Positions 1-6,880 of a DNA stretch of 7,933 bases are shown one piece after another; the first letter of the stretch is position 1; each line of letters begins with the position of its first letter. The stretch covers positions 1 to 7,933 of the forward strand of contig JAPOXI010000013.1 of the NCBI GenBank assembly GCA_026707185.1, read 5' to 3'. The translations under genes were made by a program, and so were the position numbers. The notes below the pieces were generated by a model, which saw only the letters and a program-made list of their open reading frames with translations, was not told where the DNA came from and made no database searches. Source of the stretch: Chloroflexota bacterium. Lineage in GTDB: Bacteria > Chloroflexota > UBA11872.

Positions 1-2166
1 GCCGCTGGGCTCTGGCGTCTGATAAGTGGCTTGAATATTCGTCCGAGGCAGATACGTGTCGCGACCGGTGACTTGCTGGTCTGGTGCGAAGGTCAGAAGC
101 AGTGCCTGTCGCTGCGAGAACGTCAGAAAGCCACCGACTGCCGCGGATTCCGTCGCGCGTCCTAGCTCTGCCAGCTTCCGGTAGCTTGACGCGCTGGGTG
201 ACTCGCGTCCTGCGCCTGCCTGGATCGCGTAGACCTCCAGAGGAGCACCGCTGGCGCTGACCTGGCTCTTCAGCAGCCGGAACTGCTCGGGGTCGTCCAG
301 GGCGGCACGTGCCTCGGCGTCCATGGACATACGAAGCGAGGGCGTCGCATACAGATGAGTCGCGTTCAGCTCCTCAAGATCGATTCTGGCCAAAAAAGTG
401 AGCGCATCCAGGTAAAGGGGGGTCAGAATTGGATTAAAGAGGGCAAGGCGGCTTCCGGACTGTGGCGTGACGCGTCCGGTGGTGAGCGAGACGAGTGGGG
501 CGTTTGCCGCAAGTATTCGCGCATCCACCGGAAGTTCGCGCCGCATCCACTCCAGGGCCTGCCACTCGTCGCGCAACGATGCGGCGAATCGGGTCTGGTT
601 CGCATATCGAATGAGAACGTCTTGCACCGTTGGGTAGCCCAGGTGAATCCCTTGAGAGGAAATCGCAAGACCGCTGACTGTTCGTGGCGCGGCCATGGGG
701 AGAACGACGAGCGCGACGAGCAGGACGTTGGCAACGTTCCGGGTTACGGCGGGCCGAAGCCGGCGAATCAGCATTCCGAGCCACGCGAGCACGCCCAGCG
801 TGGCCAGCACGTACGGGATGCCAATCAAGCGTGTGTCCACGCCCGTGACTTCGAAGCTGAGGACCTGGCGGGCCGCGAGTCCGGCAACGGCGGCGGCGGC
901 CAGAAAACCTAGGCCGCGGGACCGATGTATGAAGGCCGCGCCCGACAGACCGGCGGCTAGGACCAGCGGGCTAATCTGCAGATTCAGCCCGCTGGCTGGC
1001 GCCACCGCTCCGAGTGTCAGGATTCCTGGGTCGGGGTACAGGCCGATCTGGGTTCCCGCGCCCCCGGGATTGCGAAACAGCGTGTCGGTCAGTGCTCCTC
1101 CGCCGAGGCAGGCCAGGAGAACCCCGGCGCCTGCTGCCGACAGAAAGGCCCAACGATCACGCCATGTCCACGACCAGGCGCCCACGACGAAGTAGAGCGC
1201 CGTAGCGGCCGCTCCAATGATGAATGCGGCAGTCTCCGCCAGCGGCAGCAGCGCCAGCGCTACGGCAAGCGTCGCCAGCTGTCGTCGGCTCCGTCCGGCG
1301 TGGATTGCTGCAGCCATCACGATTAGAAAGGCGAAACCTAGGGCGAAGTGTGGATAGTTCAAGAGCGTCGGCCCCATACGCTGAAAGAGCGCCGCATCGC
1401 CCTGGACCCCGAATTGCTGCAGCACGCTTCTCAGCCCGTCCGCGGCCGTCAAATCCCCAACGACCGTTGGCAGACCAATGGCGAAATTTGGTTCGGCAAA
1501 CGCCGCGACGACGCCCGCGCCAAAGGCCGCGAGGCGGGAAGCGCCAAAGTCGAGAGCGGCGGTCGCCGCCGTCAACGGAAAGACCACGGCCAGCACCGCC
1601 GTCAACAGGAAGAATGCTGTCCACGGAGCAATGCCGGATAGGTTCATCAGCGAGGCGGCCAGCAAGTCGGCGCCGTAGTGATAGGCCGCACCGAACTCGG
1701 GAGAAAACGGCGAAACCGGCGGAAACGCACCGTTCGCCATGGTGGCTGCCAGCGGCAGATGCCACTCTTCGTCGGTAAAGAGCACGTGCGTGCGGTTGGC
1801 AAGCGCCACGTACAACAGCCCGACCGTCAGCAGGGTCCCAACGGCGAGCCCGGCCCAGGTGGCGTGAGGCCAGTCGGGGAGTCCCCGTGGTCGCCAAGTC
1901 CGAATGATCATCACCGAAGCCACCAGCCCGGCGGCGGCAATCGCCAGCCAGCTCCCCGGGGGCCCCGGGGCTACCCACGCGATCAGGTTTGCCGCAAACA
2001 GGTTCAGCCCGATGCCCATGATCGGCATGTACCCGACCCAGACGCCCATGCCGCGTCCGCCAAAGACGGCCCGGGCCAGGGGAGCGCCGCTCACAACGAA
2101 TAACGAGAGAATGAGCGCGGCCTTGAGCAGCCCCGGCCACACGGGCTCGGCCGGATTCAGGAACAC
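1..2166 (-). CDS. Polytopic membrane protein, GT-C glycosyltransferase-like; 3' end outside the window
   Basis: The minus-strand frame is open without a stop from the TAG at 2236-2238 to base 1, giving at least 722 residues from the GTG at 2164-2166. The first two thirds are strongly hydrophobic, with clear membrane segments at about residues 11-27, 43-63, 72-88, 104-122 and 183-200, more up to a last one near 480-495, roughly a dozen in all. Between helices lies FTDEEWH (D132-E133-E134), followed by a Y-H-Y-G-A-D stretch near 162-166; an acidic pair in the first large outer loop and this spacing are typical of GT-C enzymes that use lipid-linked sugars. From about 496 the protein is soluble, and WQALEWMRREL (about 535-545) resembles the start of the extracytoplasmic C-terminal domain of such proteins. 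Known family behaviour would make it a surface glycan glycosyltransferase; this is inference. The start is uncertain, since no good ribosome binding site precedes the GTG. Another GTG lies at 2140-2142, and the first in-frame ATG (residue 40) is too far in. An alternative is an uncharacterised membrane protein family. Confidence 0.7.
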   Translation of the reverse strand, partial: MFLNPAEPVWPGLLKAALILSLFVVSGAPLARAVFGGRGMGVWVGYMPIMGIGLNLFAANLIAWVAPGPPGSWLAIAAAGLVASVMIIRTWRPRGLPDWPHATWAGLAVGTLLTVGLLYVALANRTHVLFTDEEWHLPLAATMANGAFPPVSPFSPEFGAAYHYGADLLAASLMNLSGIAPWTAFFLLTAVLAVVFPLTAATAALDFGASRLAAFGAGVVAAFAEPNFAIGLPTVVGDLTAADGLRSVLQQFGVQGDAALFQRMGPTLLNYPHFALGFAFLIVMAAAIHAGRSRRQLATLAVALALLPLAETAAFIIGAAATALYFVVGAWSWTWRDRWAFLSAAGAGVLLACLGGGALTDTLFRNPGGAGTQIGLYPDPGILTLGAVAPASGLNLQISPLVLAAGLSGAAFIHRSRGLGFLAAAAVAGLAARQVLSFEVTGVDTRLIGIPYVLATLGVLAWLGMLIRRLRPAVTRNVANVLLVALVVLPMAAPRTVSGLAISSQGIHLGYPTVQDVLIRYANQTRFAASLRDEWQALEWMRRELPVDARILAANAPLVSLTTGRVTPQSGSRLALFNPILTPLYLDALTFLARIDLEELNATHLYATPSLRMSMDAEARAALDDPEQFRLLKSQVSASGAPLEVYAIQAGAGRESPSASSYRKLAELGRATESAAVGGFLTFSQRQALLLTFAPDQQVTGRDTYLPRTNIQATYQTPEPSG

Positions 2167-2513
2167 TGCGGGACTTGCGGTGGATAGCCGGCTCGGAGCC
2201 CGCGCTGCCCTGGGCTCGTCGGGCGAAGCACGCGCCTATCGTCGCTGACGCAGACCACGCGCCGCGGGCTCGTGTCGCCAGCCGCCGACACTCCAGCGTG
2301 GCGCCGTGATTCCGTGGCGTAGACCTGAGTCTTTTTCGGTGTCGGTCGCACCGCAGGGCACCCCTTCGTACCCACGGTCAGCGAAAGTGGTCGGCCAGCC
2401 TGCAAGCGATGGCCAGGCCGCTCAACGACAATGCGAAGTGGGTCGCTACGCACGGCCGTCACCGGCAGCTGCTGAAACCCGGCAACTCAATCTGGGAGCC
2501 AGGCACGCGGCGG
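2167..2513. other. 347-base stretch without a convincing gene
   Basis: This lies between the end of the sulfatase-like gene and the proposed start of the membrane protein gene, both on the minus strand. The frame used by the membrane protein is closed here by TAG at 2236-2238. Another minus frame is open from a GTG at 2462 to a stop at 2157, but its translation is rich in Arg, Pro and scattered Cys, has no motif I know, and shows weaker G/C bias at third positions than the neighbouring genes. I see no T-tract terminator and no strong promoter. It probably holds the promoter and leader of the membrane protein gene. Confidence 0.5.
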
Positions 2514-4064
2514 TCAGCACCTTGGAGACTGGTCGGGACCTGCCGTCTTCTGTCCTGGAAGGGCCCGGGGGGCCTCCCAGGCTTGACGCGCACCGTAGAA
2601 GATCGGGGCGTACGAGGTGGCGTAGAGCGGCTTGCGCAGGCCTCCGACCGTTGGCCCGTAACGATCCTGGCTGTACGGCTGCGGGATCGACGTTCCCAGC
2701 AGCCCCTCGATGCGCGACCGGCGGTCGCCCACAATCTCCGGATGCGCATCATGGACATTGTGACGCTCGTGAGGGTCCGAGAGCAGGTCATAGAGCTCCG
2801 GGTTCGGATCCTCGTAGTCCCATCCGGTGGCATACACCCAGCGCTCATCACGAAGTGACACTCTTCCGGCCCAGGCCGTCGTCGCGCACGAACGCAACGA
2901 CTCGAGCTCGCCGGTCGCCAGCGCCCAGACACTGTGTCCGTTCATGGTCGCGGGAGCTTCCGGGATTCCGGCCAGGTCCAGAATGGTCGGTCCCAGATCG
3001 TAGTTTTGAACCCAGCCGTCGATGTCCCGATCGCGATAGCGCGCGTCGGGATGTCGAATCGTCAGATTCTGCTGCGTATTGAACGGATGCAATTCGGTAT
3101 TCCGCTTCCCCCAGCCCGTGTGATCGGCCAGTTCGGTGCCGTGGTCGGTGAAGAAGATGACGGCGGTGTCATCAAGCAGCTTCAGTTGTTGAATCTCGTC
3201 CAGCAACGCGCCTATCTGGGCATCCGTAAAGGTAACTTCGCCCTTGTAGCAGGACGTGTAGTAGTCGATGAAGTCTGACGACGTCACCTCGAGGTCCGCG
3301 CCCTGCATGTCCGATGAAAACGACGGATGCAGGATGTGTCGAGGCTGCTGATAGATCGGCCCGTCCCAGGTGCTGTGGTAGCGCCGCACATAGGCAAGCG
3401 GCGGATCAAAGACCTCGTGTGGCTCAAAACAATCGATCCACAGAAAGAACGGGGCGTTGCCAGCGTTGTCTCGCAGCCACCGGCGCGCCGACGTAAAGAC
3501 CTGCGCGCCCGGCCAGTCCGCCTCCTCGCGCCGGTCGCGGACGTTGTGTAAGTGCTGGAGAAACGCGCTCTCGCCCGCCAGCGAAGTGGCCGAACCCTCG
3601 GGCACGGCCGGTTCGTAGGCGCCGAAATAGTCCTTGAACAGCTCGCGGATCAAGTCCCATGAGCCCGTCTTCCAGCCGTCGCCGCCCGCGCCGCGAATGT
3701 GCTCCCACGTCATAAACCCGCGGTGCTGGTTCATATTGGGTTTGAACAAGTGGGGCGTGTCGGCAATCAGGCCGGTAGCGTAGCCGTGTTCCAGCAAGAT
3801 CTCGGCAATCGTCGGGTACTCGTCCGGAATCTCGTGCCAGCCGTAGTAGCCGTGGGCGTAGGGGAAGCCGCGCCGGCCCGTGAAACAGCCATTGCGCACC
3901 TGGATCGTCTGCCCGGGTTCGGTGAAGCAGCGGTTGAAGCGCACGGACTCGGCCGCCAGGGCGTCCAGGGCCGGCGTCGCGGTGCTACTGAGCTTCTTGC
4001 CGGGTCCGACGATATCGGCGCGAAAGGTGTCGAGACAGACAACCACGACGTTTAGACGGTCCAT
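2514..4064 (-). CDS. Sulfatase-like hydrolase/transferase with a Thr-type active-site motif
   Basis: 516 residues from ATG 4062-4064, a usual length for a type I sulfatase. The fold signature is clear: N-terminal VVVVCLDTFRAD (metal ligands D12 and perhaps D17), P31-ALDALAAES, TGR at 62-64, PFFLWIDCFEPH (205-216), FFTDHG with D307 and H308 as metal ligands, WGK (K320), and the closing ELYDLLSDPHERHNV (423-437). Sulfatases hydrolyse sulfate esters with a formylglycine made from Cys or Ser in C/S-x-P-x-R, placed four residues before TGR. Here that site reads T53-I-Q-V-R57, so the residue converted to formylglycine is replaced by Thr and the Pro by Gln. Related alkaline-phosphatase-superfamily enzymes use Thr as nucleophile, so a phosphatase, phosphodiesterase or transferase role is possible. 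There is no signal peptide, so a cytoplasmic location is likely. GGGGGAG sits at 4067-4073, very close to the ATG; the GTG at 4065-4067 is an alternative start. A longer form from 4205 adds an Arg-rich segment with no family match and is rejected. Confidence 0.88.
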   Translation of the reverse strand: MDRLNVVVVCLDTFRADIVGPGKKLSSTATPALDALAAESVRFNRCFTEPGQTIQVRNGCFTGRRGFPYAHGYYGWHEIPDEYPTIAEILLEHGYATGLIADTPHLFKPNMNQHRGFMTWEHIRGAGGDGWKTGSWDLIRELFKDYFGAYEPAVPEGSATSLAGESAFLQHLHNVRDRREEADWPGAQVFTSARRWLRDNAGNAPFFLWIDCFEPHEVFDPPLAYVRRYHSTWDGPIYQQPRHILHPSFSSDMQGADLEVTSSDFIDYYTSCYKGEVTFTDAQIGALLDEIQQLKLLDDTAVIFFTDHGTELADHTGWGKRNTELHPFNTQQNLTIRHPDARYRDRDIDGWVQNYDLGPTILDLAGIPEAPATMNGHSVWALATGELESLRSCATTAWAGRVSLRDERWVYATGWDYEDPNPELYDLLSDPHERHNVHDAHPEIVGDRRSRIEGLLGTSIPQPYSQDRYGPTVGGLRKPLYATSYAPIFYGARQAWEAPRALPGQKTAGPDQSPRC

Positions 4065-4222
4065 CACTCCCCCACCCGCGTGGAGCGGCCGCACTGGCGC
4101 AGCGAGTCGCCAAACACCATACGCGCTTAAGTCACGCCGCCAGTCGCCCCGATCCGCCGCTGACCTCCGCCACCGTACCCCGGCGCCGCGCCGTGCGGGT
4201 TGCAAGCCGTCGTTCGATCGTC
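4065..4222. other. Spacer between the tRNA-Phe and the sulfatase-like gene
   Basis: 158 bases that separate the 3' end of tRNA-Phe from the sulfatase-like start on the minus strand. I see no open frame of interest and no T-tract terminator after the tRNA. TATGGT on the minus strand (4116-4121) could be a -10 element for the sulfatase-like gene, but no matching -35 stands out. Confidence 0.4.
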
Positions 4223-4298
4223 TGGTGGCGAGGGGCGGAATCGAACCGCCGACACATGGATTTTCAGTCCACTGCTCTACCGACTGAGCTACCTCGCC
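4223..4298 (-). tRNA. tRNA-Phe (anticodon GAA)
   Basis: The reverse complement folds as a full 76-base cloverleaf. The acceptor arm GGCGAGG pairs with CCTCGCC, the D arm carries AGCTCAGTCGGTAGAGC, the anticodon stem TGGAC/GTCCA-like arm frames the loop CTGAAAA with anticodon GAA, and the T arm contains GGTTCGATTCC. The discriminator base is A and the terminal CCA is encoded in the DNA (4223-4225). It lies 21 bases downstream of tRNA-Val and is probably cut from the same transcript. Confidence 0.97.
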
Positions 4299-4319
4299 TG
4301 GGCCTGCGCGAATCCGGGC

Positions 4320-4395
4320 TGGTGGGCGGTGCAGGGCTCGAACCTGCGGCCTCTACGGTGTAAACGTAGCGCTCTGCCAGCTGAGCTAACCGCCC
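4320..4395 (-). tRNA. tRNA-Val (anticodon UAC)
   Basis: The reverse complement folds as a 76-base cloverleaf. GGGCGGT pairs with ACCGCCC in the acceptor stem, the D arm carries AGCTCAGCTGGCAGAGC, the anticodon stem CTACG/CGTAG closes the loop TTTACAC with anticodon UAC (reads GUA and, by wobble, other valine codons), and the T arm contains GGTTCGAGCCC. The discriminator is A and CCA is encoded (4320-4322). It is first in the Val-Phe pair. Confidence 0.97.
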
Positions 4396-4426
4396 GTCGG
4401 CAGGCCCCGCGACCCGGGCGCGGCGC

Positions 4427-4432
4427 ATCCTA
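4427..4432 (-). promoter_or_regulatory. Possible -10 element for the Val-Phe tRNA pair
   Basis: The minus strand reads TAGGAT (4 of 6 to TATAAT), 31 bases before the 5' end of tRNA-Val, a sensible distance for a tRNA promoter. No clear -35 element is found 16-18 bases further upstream, so the call rests on position and one hexamer only. Confidence 0.22.
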
Positions 4433-4482
4433 CCCCAACGGCTGCTCCCCGATAGATCCGGGCCCGCGCTGCCGCCCTCGAG

Positions 4483-5361
4483 CTACGGCGACCCGCCTCC
4501 GCCTGAACCGATCCCGGGCGTTCCCAGAATCACCGGCAGCCCGGTGTCCGGGTTGGTCGGGACGTATACCACGCTGCCTGAGTCAATCTCACGCAGCGCC
4601 GTAATGTACTTGTCCTGCAACACGGCCGCCGTCAGCGATTCGTTGATCAGGTTGTTGGCCTCGGCGATACCCGTGGCTTCCTCGACGCGTCGCTGAGCCT
4701 CCTGCTCGGCTTCCTGAACCCGGAATGCCCGCTCTTCAATCGCCTGCTCGGCCGCCAGCTTCCGCTCGATCGCCGTGGTGATCTGCTGTGGCAACGACAC
4801 ATCGCGAAGCAGCACGTTCTCTACCAGGACGCCTCGCTCCGACAGGATGCTCTGCAGCTGCGCCTCGATTTTCTCGGCAACCTCGGTGCGTGCGGTTGTG
4901 TACAGAGCCTCGGCCTGGAACTCGCCAACCACGTCACGGATCGCGTCGCGGATTGCCGGTCGGACGACAATCTCGACGTAATTGGGGCCAATCTGCTGAA
5001 ACACCATGGGCGCATCCGCGAATTTCAGGCGGTACAGCGTCGTGATGTCCAACCCAACCGACAGACCCTCGGACGTCAGCGTCCGCACCGTTTGATCCGT
5101 CGCGCTCGGGCTGGCGTCCTCGGCGCGCGAACTCATCGTGAGCTGCTGCGTCCGCACGCTCAGCGTCTCAAGGCTGGCCCACGGGGCCTTGACCAACAGC
5201 CCCTCGGGCCGGGGCGTTTGATCAACGACACCAAAGGTGTGTAGCACGCCGACTTCACCGACGTTCACGAACCGCACGCTGAAAAGCCCCAGTACGATAA
5301 CTGCGGCAATGAGGATCACAATCGTGCCGACGGCGGTGTTTCCGTACCTGTTATTGCCCAT
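4483..5361 (-). CDS. SPFH/prohibitin-family membrane protein
   Basis: 292 residues, a usual size for bacterial prohibitin homologues. A single N-terminal membrane anchor covers about residues 11-29, with a short Asn-rich segment before it. The SPFH domain follows (about 31-215): NVGEVGVLHTFGVVD at the start, then TSEGLSVGLDITTLYRL, and VVRPAIRDAIRDVVGEF (132-148) with EALYTTARTEVAEKI, the stretch most like eukaryotic prohibitins. Residues about 195-235 are rich in Glu, Gln, Arg and Ala and are likely to form the coiled coil used for ring assembly. The tail is Gly-rich. Known family members form membrane rings that organise microdomains or hold the FtsH protease; neither FtsH nor an NfeD partner is visible here, so the exact role is open. 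The start is the ATG at 5359-5361, with AGAGGAAA at 5371-5378 as a somewhat distant ribosome binding site. It is divergent from the glycoside hydrolase gene. Confidence 0.92.
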   Translation of the reverse strand: MGNNRYGNTAVGTIVILIAAVIVLGLFSVRFVNVGEVGVLHTFGVVDQTPRPEGLLVKAPWASLETLSVRTQQLTMSSRAEDASPSATDQTVRTLTSEGLSVGLDITTLYRLKFADAPMVFQQIGPNYVEIVVRPAIRDAIRDVVGEFQAEALYTTARTEVAEKIEAQLQSILSERGVLVENVLLRDVSLPQQITTAIERKLAAEQAIEERAFRVQEAEQEAQRRVEEATGIAEANNLINESLTAAVLQDKYITALREIDSGSVVYVPTNPDTGLPVILGTPGIGSGGGGSP

Positions 5362-5447
5362 GGACAGTGGTTTCCTCTGACGCGGGACGCCGCTACGCGG
5401 CTGTTCTCCCGAATCGGGTTGCTGTTTCGAACGAATTGCCTACTCCG

Positions 5448-5477
5448 TTGATACCATCCATGCCGCGCGGATACAAG
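5448..5477 (+). promoter_or_regulatory. Candidate sigma-70-type promoter for the glycoside hydrolase gene
   Basis: TTGATA at 5448-5453 (5 of 6 to TTGACA) and TACAAG at 5472-5477 (4 of 6 to TATAAT) are separated by 18 bases. Transcription would begin near 5484, giving a leader of about 45 bases before the GTG start. The match is reasonable, but promoter consensus in this lineage is not known to me. Confidence 0.33.
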
Positions 5478-5519
5478 GACGCCCTGTACCTGTGCGGTCG
5501 CAGCGGCTGCATTGGGAAT

Positions 5520-5523
5520 GGAG
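5520..5523 (+). promoter_or_regulatory. Ribosome binding site that selects the GTG start at 5531
   Basis: GGAG lies 7 bases before GTG 5531-5533. It decides between this start and an ATG at 5492, which has no comparable site and would put 13 extra residues in front of the signal peptide. Confidence 0.6.
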
Positions 5524-5530
5524 TTGCGAT

Positions 5531-6820
5531 GTGAGGAATCGGTTTTTGCTCTCGCGTCGACGGCTACTGGCAATGGCCGGAGTCACGGCCGCGCTGGCCG
5601 CCTGCGGCGAGTCGGAGACGCCACCACCCACGCCGCCTGCGTCCGGCGATACGCCCTCCGCGAGCACGGCTGGTGCCGTGGCCGCGCCCCGATCCACGGC
5701 CCTCGCAGAGCCGCCTGCGGCCTCGCCTGCCCCTGGGCCCGCTTCCCCGCCGCCAGAGGTGGACGACGGGTTGCGCCGGCTCCAGGGCTACGGCTTTCAG
5801 GCGCATCTCTATAACCAGGCGCGCGGTCTCATCGTGGACCGCACGATTGAGGCCGGATTTGACTGGTTGAAGCAACAGGTCGAATGGAGTCAAACCGAGC
5901 CGATCGAAAAAGGCGGCTTTGACTGGCGCGAACTCGACAAGGTCGTGGCCGCCGTCAGCAGCGCGGGCATCAACCTTCTCCTGAGCGTCGTAAGGGCCCC
6001 GGATTGGGCTCTGGGCGACCGGCCGCACGGACCGCCCGGCGATCCGCTCGACTTCCGTGACTTCATGCAGGCCGTGGCCGGCCGCTATCGCGGCCACGTG
6101 CAGGCGTACGAACTCTGGAACGAAGCCAACCTCGCCCGGGAGTGGGGCTATGGCCGAATCGACGCCGGTGAGTTCGTCGAACTCATGCTCGCCGGCCACC
6201 AGGGGGTCAAGGCCGGCGATCCTGCAGCCATCACCGTGGGCGGCGCCCTTACGCCGGCCGGCGACGTGGATATTCCCGATCAGCAGGTGCAGGCCGTTGA
6301 CGACGTGCGCTTCCTGGAGCAGATCTACGCCTACCGTGACGGCATCGCCCGCGATGCGTTCGATGCCTGGGGTGTGCATCCGGGTGGATTCAACAACGCG
6401 CCCACGCAGGAAATAGGCAGCGAGCGTGGTTCCGGCTGGAACGGACACGGGAGCTTCTACTTCCAGCGCTACGCCCAGCATCGCGCCGTGATGGAAGCCA
6501 ACGGCGACGCCGATAAGCCCATCTGGCTGACCGAGATGGGCTGGTCAACCGCCAATGCCGACCCTGCCTACGGGTTTGGTGCGGACAACTCCGAGGACGA
6601 CCAGGCCCAGTTCCTGGTGGACGCCTTTCGACTGATCCGGGAATCCGCGCCCTACATCACCCACGCGTTCGTCTGGAATCTGAACTTCCAGTCGGTGGTC
6701 GGCCCACAGGACGAGAAGTTCGCCTTCGGTGTGCTTCGCCCCGATGGATCTCCGCGCCCGGCCTTTGAGGCGTTGCGGGAGATGACCAAGGGCGCGCAAA
6801 CTCGCCCGACGCTGGCCTAG
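5531..6820 (+). CDS. Secreted lipoprotein glycoside hydrolase, clan GH-A type (GH39/GH5-like)
   Basis: 429 residues from GTG 5531. The N-terminus is a textbook export signal: SRRRLLAM (residues 8-15, twin-arginine-like), a hydrophobic stretch, then the lipobox LAAC with the lipidated cysteine at 25. A Pro/Ala/Ser-rich linker covers about 28-77 and would hold the enzyme away from the membrane. The rest is a (beta/alpha)8-type catalytic domain: GYGFQAHLYN, FDWLKQQVEWSQ, ELWNEAN with the presumed acid/base E198, FDAWGVHPGG (about 277-286), and PIWLTEMGW with the presumed nucleophile E335, ending in VWNLNFQ and FGVLRPDGSPRPAFEAL. Known clan GH-A enzymes are retaining hydrolases of beta-linked polysaccharides; which glycan is cut cannot be read from the sequence. 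The motif is WNEAN where WNEPN is more common. It is divergent from the SPFH gene and convergent with the ferredoxin gene. A non-enzymatic glycan-binding role is unlikely since both glutamates are present. Confidence 0.9.
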   Translation: MRNRFLLSRRRLLAMAGVTAALAACGESETPPPTPPASGDTPSASTAGAVAAPRSTALAEPPAASPAPGPASPPPEVDDGLRRLQGYGFQAHLYNQARGLIVDRTIEAGFDWLKQQVEWSQTEPIEKGGFDWRELDKVVAAVSSAGINLLLSVVRAPDWALGDRPHGPPGDPLDFRDFMQAVAGRYRGHVQAYELWNEANLAREWGYGRIDAGEFVELMLAGHQGVKAGDPAAITVGGALTPAGDVDIPDQQVQAVDDVRFLEQIYAYRDGIARDAFDAWGVHPGGFNNAPTQEIGSERGSGWNGHGSFYFQRYAQHRAVMEANGDADKPIWLTEMGWSTANADPAYGFGADNSEDDQAQFLVDAFRLIRESAPYITHAFVWNLNFQSVVGPQDEKFAFGVLRPDGSPRPAFEALREMTKGAQTRPTLA

Positions 6821-6880
6821 CGCTCCGGCTCGGATCCCAGCGGGCCGGCCGGGGTCACGCGCGTCGGATCGAAGTCCGGC

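Larger units (their letters stand above)
5362..5530. promoter_or_regulatory. Divergent promoter region between SPFH and glycoside hydrolase genes
   Basis: 169 bases between two start codons that face away from each other, so promoters in both directions are expected. It is less GC-rich than its flanks around 5420-5460. It contains a palindrome CCCGAATCGGG at 5408-5418 and a small inverted repeat GCCGC-TAC-GCGGC at 5389-5401, the latter within the presumed leader of the SPFH gene. Either could be an operator or leader hairpin; this is inference. I could not pick a convincing minus-strand promoter. Confidence 0.45.

Noticed and set aside
695..1195. Plus-strand open frames opposite the membrane protein (also 355-912, 1224-1778 and 1678-2103)
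   Set aside because: They are Arg/Pro/Ala-rich low-information translations lying antisense to a clearly coding frame.
1157..2140. A 327-codon minus-strand open frame in a different phase from the membrane protein
   Set aside because: Its translation is Arg/Gly-rich with no hydrophobic segments or motifs. The overlapping phase, open over 722 codons, gives a coherent membrane protein.
2555..2580. Imperfect inverted repeat CTGGAAGGGCCC ... GGGCCTCCCAG as a terminator of the sulfatase-like gene
   Set aside because: It lies inside the coding sequence before the stop codon and has no T-tract on the minus strand.
4223..4395. tRNA 3' end used as an integration site for a mobile element
   Set aside because: No integrase gene and no direct repeat of a tRNA 3' segment is seen in the window.
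4200..4604. A 134-codon plus-strand open frame
   Set aside because: It runs across both tRNAs and into the antisense of the SPFH gene, so it is not a gene.
5564..6481. A 305-codon open frame antisense to the glycoside hydrolase
   Set aside because: The plus strand encodes a full enzyme with signal, linker and catalytic motifs; the antisense frame is a by-product of G/C-biased third positions.
6821..6880. Bidirectional terminator between the convergent glycoside hydrolase and ferredoxin genes
   Set aside because: Only short CCGGC/GCCGG arms with a long loop and no T-runs are present. The repeated GGCCTAG and TCGGATC heptamers here are short enough to be chance.
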